From: Bombardia bombarda
Taxonomy: Eukaryota > Ascomycota > Sordariomycetes > Sordariales > Lasiosphaeriaceae
DNA length: 64,000 nt
Assembly (NCBI GenBank): GCA_030512295.1
Contig: JAULSR010000002.1
Location: 7,440,001-7,504,000 of the forward strand
Direction: 5' to 3'
How positions within the stretch are numbered: position 1 is the first letter of the stretch; every line of letters starts with the position of its first letter. The notes beneath the pieces were generated by a model. That model was given only the letters and a program-made list of their open reading frames with translations. It did no database searches and was not told where the DNA came from. Of this stretch, positions 47,043-59,283 are shown piece after piece. Both the position numbers and the translations under genes were made by a program.

Positions 47043-48331
47043 TAATGTGGTGGGCTGCTGGAGTCCTGCTTTGAGCTGTGCTGGGGAAAAAAGTCAAACA
47101 TGGATTGGTGTTGATGGTCGGTGTATTATTCTAGGCCTGGCTTGCCCCCTGCAGATAGTAGTGAAGCCATACCGATACAACACAAAAAGGCCGCTACTCC
47201 CGCACAAGATAAGCCCGCAGTGGCACCAAAGAAGGTCGAAAGCAAGAGGACAAAGCTTTTGCAGTATTTAAGACGGTTCTGGCAGTCTATCACTGGGAAA
47301 AGGTGAAAATATGATTTAGAATGCTCTTGCAGATGACGGTTCACTTGTACGACGCTGTGTGATTGTGGATAGAATATCTATAATCGATGAGACTTTCCAC
47401 TCAGTCTTTGAGCATATCCCCATAGAGTAATGGAAAGTCCACAAGCAGTACAGCATAGCGTGACCAATGATTAAATGGACGAACGTGAGCTCATTCGCCC
47501 GTGATCAATCGAGGAGAAGTGGTGGCGACCCAAGTTTGGCACTTTGTAGTGTAGCAGCCTCAATAACAAACACGTTTGTCTCAATTGAATTCCAAACTAA
47601 AGGCCGCTTATAAAACTGTCATGGAATATGAAGGAAGAGAGAAGCTGCTATTGGTGAATGCTGTCGACGAAATTTAACTGTCGGCAGGCAACATCCGGAT
47701 GGTCATGAACATATGCATGCAATTACGCACGGAATGTTAAGGGACTGTTTATTAATCTACCTGAATCTCTGCTTTTTAAAAATTGTGGAGAGGTAGGTAG
47801 TTAGCAGCGCGGTTACTGTGCCAATTCAGGATGTATTCTTTGGATACCTAGGTACCTAGGTAGGTACCTAAGTTTTTTCTTGAACCAGGGTGAGGTTTTG
47901 GTGCCAGATTTTGGCTCCACCGTAGATTTAGTGGAATCTGTAAGGCCAGAGACTTTGCGTTATGTTCCAGCCCGGGACCGACCTTCAAGCGGTGAGATTC
48001 AGCTGAGGAGATAAAGTACTCAGCAGACGCGCTCAGACGGATGCATACCTTACCTAGGTACGAAGTAGCCTACCGCGTTCTGAGGCCCACCGCGTTCTGA
48101 GGCCCACCGCGTTCTGAGGCCTACCACGCTCTGAGGCCTACCTCGCTCTGAAAGCTGGGTCATTTCCTCAGATCAACTTACCCCAAGTTCTCTCCAGCAC
48201 CCAAAATAAAAATTTCTTCCCAAAAATTCCGTGCCAATTAAACAAACGACAAGGAGCCGCATCACTTTGAGGAAGCAACATTTTTCAAAATATACGACCT
48301 ACTTTCGCTTTCCCCAGACTAGCAGTTGGCC
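47040..48331. other. Spacer and promoter region of the giant gene
   Basis: No gene supported. Includes two overlapping TACCTAGGTA palindromes (47845-47862), another at 48051-48060, and a 17-base tandem repeat just upstream of the giant gene. Confidence 0.5.
48069..48153. repeat. 17-base tandem repeat, five copies
   Basis: Five adjacent copies of CCTACCGCGTTCTGAGG with a few changes, ending about 180 bases before the start codon at 48332. It may lie in the promoter or leader. Confidence 0.85.
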
Positions 48332-51300
48332 ATGGCTGCTGCTAAGAGTCAAGAGGCCGACTCCCTAGCATACCTTATTAACCACGTCTTTTTGCCTCCC
48401 AAACTGCCCCAAGGCGATGATGGCAGCTCGACGAGGCAAGAACAGGCCCTGGTCGCATCGCTGCTCGATGCCCTCGACAAATTCAACGATCTCGAGCCTG
48501 GCTCGCGGCCGAGTACTTTGAAGGCCACTCAAGTGCTCGAACGGTTCCAATCGGTGCTGGAGCGTAGCGACAATGACAAGAAGAGAGAGAAAATTCGAGA
48601 GATCATTTATCTGCTCAAAGATGGGGGTAAGTACTTGCCTATCTACCTTACTTTTTCCTATTATCTACCACTTTCCCACATTCTTCGACACAGATTTGAC
48701 TCATTCGACCTGAATTAGACTCGATGCTGTTGCATATCAAGGCCCAGAACGCCGGTCTTCTCATCACACAACGGCATGATGACGTTCTCTTCGAGGCGTT
48801 CGAGCTTCTCGCCACCAACACCGCCGTCATGTCTTGCAAAGGGCGACTTATTCGACAATTTCCCGACTCGGCCGCTTCGGTATCCCGGAGTCTCGTCCAT
48901 GAAAAAGAGGCACATTTTCTCGATCAATTTCTCGATGTGGTTTGCGAGCTCGCGAGTGAGTCTGTGGCTGTTGCTCGTCCGACAACGCACAAGGGAGGAG
49001 AAATCCAGCTGGAAGAGCGAGAGACAGCCTCGCCACTTCTCGTCACTGATATGCTGCTTGGCGTCCTCGCCGGACTGGGCACCCGTGTTGAGGCGCAGAG
49101 TTTCGAAAAGAGAAGTCGTGAGCAAGTGAGCTGGTCAGATTCCCGGTTGCCTTTTCACAGGTCCCCGTCATGGATGCTCCTGCGCGTCGCGTTGCGCTTG
49201 ATCTTCGATCGAGGGGTGCCGCAGGATGGTAGCCAGTCGTCGTGGTATAAGCCTTTCCTTGCCTTTTACCACAGCTGCTTGCTGAAACGGGCGACAAAAG
49301 AAGAATTGGATAGCGATCTGCTGTTTGCTATGATGGGGAAGCTAGCCCGTCGCATCGTCAAGCTGGACCCGGCAAAAGACTCACTATGGCTCAAGGACGC
49401 GATGCAAGTCGTTCAAAAAACCAGGAATAATCTGGAAAGCCGATGGAAGAGAATTGAAGGCAATAACGCAGAGACGCTGGACTTCTCCTCACTTGCCGAT
49501 TTATCATTTGAGAAAGACTCGGACCTTCGCCAGGAGAGTCTCAAGAAGTTTCTGGATTGGACCAAGACCAGATCACCCACAGCACAATATGCTGCTCGAC
49601 AAGATGACTCAGCTAGCTTCAAACCCTTTCTTGCAACAGAATTGCCCTCGCTGGGTTCGAACATTCAAAAGTCTGTTGGGCTCAGACCTTTTGTCCTGCT
49701 GGAAGCTGAGACGTGGGTTGAGGATAACCTGGATTCTTGGGTTGCCCGTCAGCTGCAACAAGGAGCCACAAAGACTAAGCTGCAGGATACACTGGGAAAG
49801 CTTGACCAAATCATTTGCGAGTATTACTCCGAGGCACATGCAGCATATGCAGGAAATCCAGAGGCTTTGTCTACAATGTTTCTGACAATCATGAGCCTCT
49901 GGATTGCTGTGGACAGGGTTGCCGGGAGTATGACGCCTCTTCTTCTCGAATACGACCCTGAACTCTCCCCCGCCATGCTATATGACTTACTCTTGCCGAC
50001 AGAGGCGCAGATGTCCCGCTTGTGCAACATTGAGAAATATTTCCACAACAGAAAAGCTAACGCAACAAGCGGTTACCCATCAGCATTCTCCGGGTTTGGG
50101 TCAGCTAGTTCACTAGCAAATCGATATTTTGAGATATCGCCCAAACATCAAAGTTTACTCAATTGTGTCAATGAGCGAACAGAGAAGATGGCCCAAAACA
50201 AGGTTCAAGAGCTTCGCGAGAAACATGCCAGGCACGATGAACTTAGCGCACAGTTGAGGATGACTTCTCATGAAAAAAGGGGTAAGGGCCGACGCCGGGA
50301 TTGCATAAGGGATTGTGCCGCTTGTCAATTAGTGGCCGCACAAGAAGCGTTGCACATTACTATCTTGGAATCACCTTTGCCTTCTAATATACTTGAAGCT
50401 AAAGCAGTCATCTTTGAGATCAGCGTTCCCGGATCTGTCTCGGTGTGGCGGAGTGCGACGCGGAAGCTCGCCGTCGATATATTCCCTCAAGACGACATGG
50501 AATTACACAACCTAACAGAGCTTTACCATGCCTACAGTCATTCGGGGCTCCAAGACTTAAGAACTTCGAATAGTGTGCTTCACCCGTCCTCAACAGTAAA
50601 GCCTTTTGAAATATCACACTACAAGAGCTACCATATCAAAGACGCAACAATAGAGAATGTCAAACTTCCAAATGGTTGCAGATTTGAGTATCGTGATGAG
50701 TTATCAGGCCTTCTAAGTCTGGATTTATATGGACATTCCGAGGTCCCATCATACTGTTCACTGGCGGCTGGCTATTCTGCCCCGCTCGAGGACTGGATTC
50801 GTTCAACAAAGCACATACCGAACGAGGTTATCGCGGCACAGTCCGAATGTCCCCCGAATATGTCTCCCGACGAATTCAGAGCATTTGGGAATCTCCGGTC
50901 GGGGTTAGTCTGCAATGGGCCAACATTCTCTGTCAGCTGGTATCCCCATCCCTCGACTTGAACCAACCGCGAACATATGCCTTGATGATGCAGGCGAGCC
51001 TTGAGGCTGGCGAGCCAAACCGACATAACTCATCGTGTCGTCGGGCTCATCTTGACACACAGCAGCACACCTTCATCAATAACATGGTAGGGGCTTTGCA
51101 TGATGCCCTTGATCGGATATCCGGCAGTTGGCAGAATGATGTTGCTTTGTCCCTTCTGGTTTGCTTGGCCACTCGTGTGCTGTCACTGCTCCCGCAAATT
51201 CTCGACGGTTCCTCACTCCTGGCCTCACTCCTGGAGTATCTTTCACGCATCCGCAGCGTATCATTGACTTGGGCCAGACAACTCCATGAAACCCTCAGTC

Positions 51301-54300
51301 ACGCCAGAGGTGCCTCTGACCTTGACCGAGCTGAATGGAATCATCGGCTCCTAAGAATATCACTGATCTGCATGGCCACTTTTGACATGTCTTCAGCTTA
51401 TTTGTATGAGGCTCTAGAATCGCCACAGGGTGTCGCATATTTCGTGGAAGCCGCCGTCTTAGTCCACGACCACCAGGCATCTGCCACACAAGATACAATC
51501 ACCTCGATATTGCTCCATCGATACCGTACGGTCATGCACCATTCAAGAGCGCATGTTACTGAGACGATTGAACGAGATAGCAGTGGTCTTGGCAATGGTA
51601 TCAGAAATATCTGGGCAGGGTATCCTCCGTCGACACGCTGGCGAGCTTGCAAGGACCAGCAAGCTCACATGCTGGAATCTTTCACTGTGGACGGCAATAC
51701 GTCGACCAATATCACACTTAACCTGCTCACGGGAAGTCTTCTTGTCAATGGCTATCCCCTGTCGAAGCTTCCCCAAGAATACCAGACCCACCCGACCTTT
51801 GTGCGACTATTCGGAGGGCAGGTGCTTGAAGTTATGCCCATGTCCACGATCGATGGGATGCAGTTCTCTACCTGTCGCGAGCAAATGGAGTGGACTGTGC
51901 ATTTTGCCCTGATTGAAAAGGAACTTGTGATCCAGGCTCAGAAGCGGTCACGTCCGGACATATGGGAGTACATTCCTCACGAGCGCCTGGAAGGGGACTT
52001 CTCGGCGACCTTTCTGAATGATTACTCACATTGGCTAAATTTGGCCACTGGGGATATCGAGTTCAGGCCTACCGAGCAGCCCTGGGTATCGTCAGCGGAT
52101 ACATGGACACTGACTCGAGTCGGTGATCGCGCGGTTTTGATGAGAGACGACAGTACAGTCATCGACCAAAACAGTAAGACAGCTCTCCATCTCGCCAGGA
52201 TACTTCGCTCGATCGAGTCCAAGATTCACATTGATCTTGTATTCCACGAGGGCACGCGAGTCTTGTCCATCGAACTGCCGAGATTTGGTCTATCGTTCAC
52301 CCTTGCCGAGCGAGAGTCAACCATCATATCGAAGAACCACTCCAGAATGTGCATTGACGAGTCTCAAGGTATTGGGACACTTGTGGGACTAATGAACCGC
52401 CTGGTACTTCGTCCCCAATCCGTCTCGTCTTTTAAACCTAGAGTTGTAATCATTCCGCGAGGCTTGCCTGTTACAACCTCCATCCATGATCACCACGTCA
52501 GGGTTTCCATCCATTCTTCTGTGGCAAAGCGCATCGAGTATGATGCCTTCCAGATCGGCTGCCAGCTGAGGCGCCTCACCGACAGTGGCAGACATGCTGG
52601 CAAGCTATACCTCGCTTATCTCCACGCCCTGACATCTCATTGCCTGCCGGACCCCCTTACAGCTCGAACGGGGACTGAACAAGCACAGAGCATCCTCAGG
52701 TCGGCTGCTGTGATGTCGTTCCAATATCTTGGCAACGACTCGCGAAATCTGCTAAATAAGATCGCGGCATTGTCTCCCGTTAGATCCTATTATCCCAAGC
52801 ATCTAGAGAATATGGAGCAGACTGGATGGGCCCCGGGACTCCCACCTTTGTCACAGCATGATGACTTTCTGCCATTGGCTCAGGACATTGTTGATCACGC
52901 AAAGGACTGTGAGGTTATCTATCCCACGTCGGAAAGCATGACGGCAATTGACGAGATCCTGAAGCCTCTTCCGGGCGCATCGTCGGAGAAGTTGACAGAG
53001 CGCGCAAGGTTCCGGAATGCCGCCTTGTGTGTATCCGAATTTGGCGCGGAGAGCCAGAGAGGCGTCTATCAACATGACTTACGTTATTCTGGACGGCATG
53101 ACAAGTCCTCCGACAAGATCAGGCGGGCGGTGGGCGTGACAAGATGCCTGACTTCAGATAAGACGCGCCTCGTGGAACGACCGTCAGATGGGTTGAAAGA
53201 AGCCATTATCCGAATAACTGGAACGGAATTTAACGGGGACACTAGTGCCAGTTTGGATTTCCATCCTCATCACTTCCAGTCCCCAAAGAAGGTGTTTTCA
53301 AAACTATGGGGCGGGCTGCACGCAGCCCTGGCTGCGGAGAAAACTCCGTTTCGAACCATCTTCTTTCTTTCGAGCTTGATTTTTGCCGAGGATTCAAACT
53401 TTGATATCGTGCAGGCGTTGATGTCGTTTGCACCTTCAAATAGTATCTTTGTCACGGACTTTCGGGTGCCACGGGTTGACTTTAACCTTCATTTCACGTG
53501 GGACACGATGGCGGCCAACGCAAGGAGGATTGTTGAAGAGAACAAGTATAAGATGGAACAATGCCCAGAGGGGAATTTGCCTCAAGATCAGTCTGAGAAA
53601 AAGCATGAGTACGATGCTAGGCGTTTTGCCGCGTGGAAGCCTAACTCCAAGTCAATGGCCAGTAGCTTTGTCTCTGAACTGAATGGTCAGTGGGCGAGTA
53701 GACCGACGGCTGTCACTCAACCATCGAGGAGGAATTACGACAGTTATATGGATGTCGGGGCTATCCTGAAGGAAATCGGCAACGTGAGGGTATATGCCAG
53801 CAATACAGCGTGGTTTCACAAGTATCTTGACGTGGTGGTGAAGAAGTTGGCTAATGTCGACATCTTACCTGCTCTGCCAGCTGTCCCAGGGCCTGCGCCT
53901 GGCTTTTCTCTCGCGCTCACCGGGCCTCGAGATAAGGCCACGTTCATTGACGCCATAGAATTGTTCCTGTCGATGCCAGCTCCGTCGACTGAACGTCCAT
54001 TGCCTGAGCTCTTCGAAGATCTGCTCGGTGATGTCCACGCTCAGGCTGTGGGGGCAGAAAACGCCCGACTGGGTAGTCTTCTAGACGAGCTATCGACGCC
54101 AGATATGCAGGTATTTCAGCACAACTATGTTGAAGAGCTCAAACGCAGCCTTGTGTCCATTGAACCGACTGGAGGTTTATGTTTTGCTGGCAGTCAGACA
54201 GCTCCAGCTAGATTTGAGCAACATCTTCAGATATGTCAAGAGAGGTCAGATGCCATTTATCGCGCTATCTGCAACGCGTTGGGAGGATCAGAGTCGACAC

Positions 54301-57300
54301 GACTGTCCAACAGAGTCTGTGACATTGCGCGCCTGTGGCCTCGAATATCGCCAGTCTTTTTACTCCAGAGGTTGACATGCTTCTATGACAAAATGTCCGT
54401 CGAGTGGCGGAACTGCCTCATCAACTACGCATTGTCACTTGCATATCTACAGCGCGCCCAACGTCTGAAGACCGCATTTAAAGATCCGAGCCGGCGAAGT
54501 GACTTTGCCAAGGAGCTGCTGAATCCCGGAACCCATCACGAAGGCGAGGAATGGAGCATGCAGCGGTGCCAGAGCCTGGTGCTGGAGGTGGAGCAGGGGA
54601 TCCTTATTCGCCAAGTGCAGCACCGCATCGCTGGCGAGATGATGCATCCGCCAGAGGGACAGAACTCGGTCATGCAGCTGAATATGGGCGAGGGCAAATC
54701 ATCAGTCATTGTTCCAATCATCGCCGCAGCGCTAGCCGACGGGACTCGGCTCCTGCGTGTCGTAGTGGCAAAGCCGCAGTCGAAGCAGATGATGCATACG
54801 CTTGTCGGCAAGCTCGGAGGGCTCCTGAACCGAAGGGTATTCCAACTTCCGCTTTCCAGGGCAAATCGACTCACACACCACGGGGTTCAAGTGCTGAAAA
54901 GGCTGATTGACACTTGCAAGCGCAAGGGCGGCGTGATGCTTGTGCAGCCGGAGCATCTACTATCGTTCAAGCTGATGGGGCTTGAAGTTATTTGGTCAGA
55001 GCAGGGCCGGTTTAGTGGCTCGGGTAAGTCGCCGGGACAAAGCATTCTCGGCACGTATATCGAATTTGAGGCAATCTCCAGAGATATCGTGGATGAGAGT
55101 GACGAGAACTTCAGCGCCAAGTTTGAGCTGATTTACACTATGGGCTCACAGCAACCGGTCGAGATGAGCCCTGATCGGTGGTTTCTGATTCAGGAGCTTC
55201 TCGACGTTGTCGCAGAGAGTGCCAAAGTTCTATGCATGCAGCATAACGGCATTTCGGACGGGATCCTGTGCGAGGCGCATGAGGGGAGGTTTCCAACAAT
55301 CCGAATTTTGACCGAAGAAGCTGGCGATCGATTAATAGATGCCGTAGCGAAGCATGTGTGTCAACGAGGATTGAAGGGTTTCCAGATACAGCATCAACCA
55401 GCAAGAATGAGAAATGCTGTGCAGAGTTACATAAACAGTGCCGATTATATGATCGACGTGGACGATGCCGCCGCCATGGTCGAGTCGGCGAGTAGTGGAC
55501 TCTTCGAGGAGACAGCGACTCGGAATAAGCTGCTTCTGCTGCGAGGTTTACTAGCCAAAGGTGTAGCTAAGTTTGCTCTCAGCCAGAAGCGATACCGCGT
55601 CAACTACGGACTCGCACCTGATAGGTTGCCCCCGACTAGGCTGGCTGTTCCTTTCAGGGCAAAGGACTCTCCAGCGCCTCGATCTGAGTTCAGCCATCCC
55701 GACGTTGTCATCATCCTGACTTGCCTAAGCTACTACTACCGAGGCTTATCTGATGAGGAGCTCGGAGGCTGCCTGGAGCTGCTGAGCACTTCTGATCAAG
55801 CGGAGCAGGAATATGGAGCGTGGGTCAGCGCTTCCCTTGGACTGCCCGAGGCATTTCGTCACTTTTCCAGCGTTAACCTTAAGGATTTGGGGCAGTGTAG
55901 GGAGTTAGTATTCCCAGCTTTGCGCTTTGCAAAACCAGCTGTGGATTATTATCTCTTCAACGTGGTATTCTCTCGCGAGATGAGAGAGTTCAAGTTCAAA
56001 CTTTCCGCCTCTGGGTGGGATTTGGCCAAGCCAAAGACTCATCCCCTAACAGGATTCAGTGGTACCAATGACTCAAAGTACGTACTGCCGCTGTCTGTTC
56101 AGGCCCTCGACCTTCCTGAACAGAGACACACCAACGCTGCCGTGCTATCTCGCCTTCTACGAGACGAGAACAATGTGATGGAGTTCCATGACTCTTCGCA
56201 AGCACAGTCATCGTCAACTTTGACCGTCGACATGTTGCTCAAAGCTGTAACTAGTAAAAGCCGGGCAAAGCCAATGCGCGTTATCCTGGACGTCGGGGCG
56301 CAGATCATCGAACTCAGCAATCTCCAGGTCGCCCAGCGCTGGCTGTCCTCTGTTCCTAGTGAAGAAGTCGACGCAGTAATTTTCTTCAACGACCTTGACG
56401 AGCTCTCTGTTCTCAACCGCCAGGGAGCAATCGATGCATTCCTCACATCCCCCTTTGCCTCACATACCGACCGCTGCTTAGTATTTCTGGACCAGGCACA
56501 TACCCGCGGTACTGACCTGGTACTTCCTGACTGGTACCGCGCCGCCGTCACCCTGGGCCCCGGCATCACAAAAGACACGCTCGTGCAAGCCTGCATGCGG
56601 ATGAGAAAGCTCGGAGACGGACAGTCGATTACATTTTGCGTGTCGGGCGAGATGCGCAACAAGATTCAGAAGCTGAGGCACCAGCCAGGAGATAACAAGA
56701 GGCCCATTTCTGTTGCGGACATTCTCGCATGGGCAATCTCCGAGACATGGGACGAGGCATTGCGAAGTGTCCCGCTCTGGGCAACCCAGGGGGTGAGACA
56801 CAGTTGCCAGGAGATCATATGGCAGCGAGACGAAGGGGAGTTGTCAGCAACCGATGTTCAAGACTACCTGGAGGAAGAAGCACAGTCTCTGGAGCAAAGA
56901 TACCGCCCTGTAACAGCAGTCAGCACACATACCCAAGGTCTCATGTTGAAGATCGCTGACCTGGCTATGGGCCCCCGAAAAGACGACGCGGCGCTAATCG
57001 AGAAGAAGATCCTTGACTTCTGCATCTCAGACAACACCGACTCTGCCGGTCTACAGGAGGAGCAAGAGCGTGAACTGGCTCCCGAGACCGAACGTGAGGT
57101 TCTTGTCGAGCGGCCTGCGCCGCAAAAGGCGCGGGCTCACAGGCTTCATGATGACGTGAAGTTCTTTGTCATGAATGGTGTTATAAGAAGCCAAAGCCCG
57201 GCCTTCATGCCCGCCTTCCAGGTCATGACGAAGACCAGCGCAGCGGCACTACTACCAGACGGCTCCGGGTTTCCTTGCGACCTGCTCGTGACGGCGGACT

Positions 57301-57935
57301 TTGCACGTACAGTCGATGACAGCGGAGTGGCTTTTTTCTGCGCGGATTGCTATCAAAAAGACGTGCAATGGGTTTTGACAAGCACCACCACACGAAGTGA
57401 TAGTGGTAGTAGCAAAGAAAAAGAAACAACACCGCACGGCATGCAAATGGTAGTCATCAGCCAGTTTGAGGCTGATGAGCTCAAAACCGTCTTGCAGACG
57501 AATCGACCACCTTTCGCGACAGTCATTCTGCACGCCTACTTGCCCCGTCTCAGCCTAACCTACCGTTCGCTCGAGAACCTTAACCTATACACCATCCCGA
57601 CTGTCGGTAAAGAGTGGACCGCCCCGCCGGCGCTGGTTATGCAGCTCAATCTGTTTGCCGGCCAGCTTTACCTGGGGAGTTACTTGGAGTATATGCAATT
57701 GTGTCGCTACTTGGGGCTGTCGTACAAGGAGAATAAAGGGGATAAGATGATTGGAGCGGATGGGTTCGTGGGCGGATATGACGAGTGTAAGTTCAAGACG
57801 AGCCCGGTGGGGTTCTTGAGTGTGGTGTTCAAGAGGATTCGGAGGGGATGTGTGAATATCGAGAAAACGCATATGGGCAGGATCTTGGGCGGCGAAATCC
57901 TGAGGAAGAGGGATTTCGTGGTGGAAAAGAATTGA
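48332..57935 (+). CDS. Giant DUF6606-DUF3638-DUF3645 protein
   Basis: Exon 48332-48626, a 92-base intron (GTAAGT ... AATTAG), then 48719-57935, for about 3170 residues. The start MAAAKSQEADSLAYLINHVF and FLPPKLPQGDD match the N-terminal DUF6606 region. DUF3638 is marked by the P-loop-like SVMQLNMGEGKSSVIVPIIA (near 54670-54730), with a DEAD-like VDESDEN further on. DUF3645 follows, with VDAVIFFNDLDELSVLNRQG and VFLDQAHTRGTDLVLPDWYR. Such very large proteins are widespread in fungi and are often labelled ubiquitinyl hydrolase, but I know of no solid proof of that activity. The frame shifts at 50901-50904: FGNLRSG is followed, one base out, by SLQWANILCQL. One extra G in the GGGG run restores the conserved reading, so a base is probably missing from the assembly. 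Confidence 0.85.
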
Positions 57936-58180
57936 TGGAGGGATGTGTTGCTTGTAAGTTTTATGTCTTGGAATGTTAATGTGTTGTTGGATTAATAGTT
58001 TGGGGTTAGAGAGCTCAATAGAGATGTTGTTGGGTTTGGTTGTATGGATAGATGGCACTTATGATCGGATCTGCTTGTTAGTTATCGGGAGTTTCTGAGC
58101 TTCTGCTTCCAGATAGCCAATGCACCCTCCATAGCTAATGCAACACATATTGCTTCTTGTATGCACAGCTCCCAAATATT

Positions 58181-58860
58181 TCAACCCCTTCCACCCGCTT
58201 CACTACTAACCACTGACATCCCATTCGGAGCTCCCTCCTCCCTTACCCCATCCCCACCAGCACCAGCACCTCCATTCTCTCTGGTTTCAGAATAATCCAC
58301 CCCCATCCTCCCCTCACCCCCTGTCCTCCTAATCTCCCTAAAAACATACCGCCTCTCCATCTCGCTCACCAACCGGTCCCTCTCCCTCCATCTCAGCACC
58401 GCCGTCCCCTCGTAGTCCCTCAACATCTTCGGTTCATAAACATACCACATACACCCCGCGAGTGAGCTCGGCTCAACATTCATGTACAGTCCCCCCTTCC
58501 TATCACCGCCATTCCTCCTGCTAGTAGTATAAGCAGTCCACCCAAGCGACCCACCCAATACAAGCACCATATAGGCCAGCACCCAGACGGCCATCTACGT
58601 GCACGCCTTCGTGCGTCTTCCACGTGATGGTATTACGGCAAGGGATACCAGAGAAGAGGATAGGCGTGAACTTTGCGAGAAGCGCAGCAAAGGCGACGTT
58701 AGCTTGGATGATATCGCTTGTACGAATGGATCGCCACAGGCCAATGAAGACGGATGAGGGCGGGGAGAGGAGGATGGAGCGGGAGGCGAGCTGGGGGCGT
58801 CGGGCGAGGCGGTGGTGGGTTTGGGCTTCGGATATGTCTGTGTAACTCTGTCACTGTTCC
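58181..58860 (-). pseudogene. Remnant of a DUF3433 membrane protein
   Basis: Two minus-strand segments make up the end of a DUF3433-type protein. The upstream piece (about 58855-58600) reads VFIGLWRSIRTSDIIQANVA and AALLAKFTPILFSGIPC. The downstream piece (58594-58181) reads MAVWVLAYMVLVLGG, then MLRDYEGTAVLRWRERDRLV and GRMGVDYSE. The family is a fungal plasma-membrane type with several helices and is normally around a thousand residues. Here only about 220 remain. The two pieces are out of frame by two bases and a TAG directly precedes the MAVW codon where Trp is expected. I found no upstream exons with matching membrane segments before the MFS gene. Truncation plus frameshift plus nonsense point to a decayed gene. 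Confidence 0.55.
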
Positions 58861-59283
58861 CATTACAGTAAGTAGTATGGCCCGATTTACCCTGCCGACT
58901 CTGGTTACATTGGCACGGGCCAGTTAGTCCCCAACGTAGCCCATATCCACCAGACATACCCAACTTGCAACCAAGTGGTATCTTTTAAAAAACAAGACAG
59001 CAAAAGGAAAAGGACGCACTTGAATCTCTTCATGCAGCACATGTATGTACCCCGCCCTGTAAGCTAGTCGACCAGAGAAGGCACTGCCGACGGTGTGGGT
59101 GATCAGTGGCGTAGGGAGGAGTTGAGGGCATGGGGGTAACGATATCAAAGACACATCCAGCCCAAGGGCCAGGACATGATCCAATATGTCTCCATGGCTC
59201 CTTCCCATAACCAAGTCAAGTACCCCAAGCATCCTTTACCACCCTTCTGACCCGCCCAGTTCCCAAAACCCAAAATGCTTATA

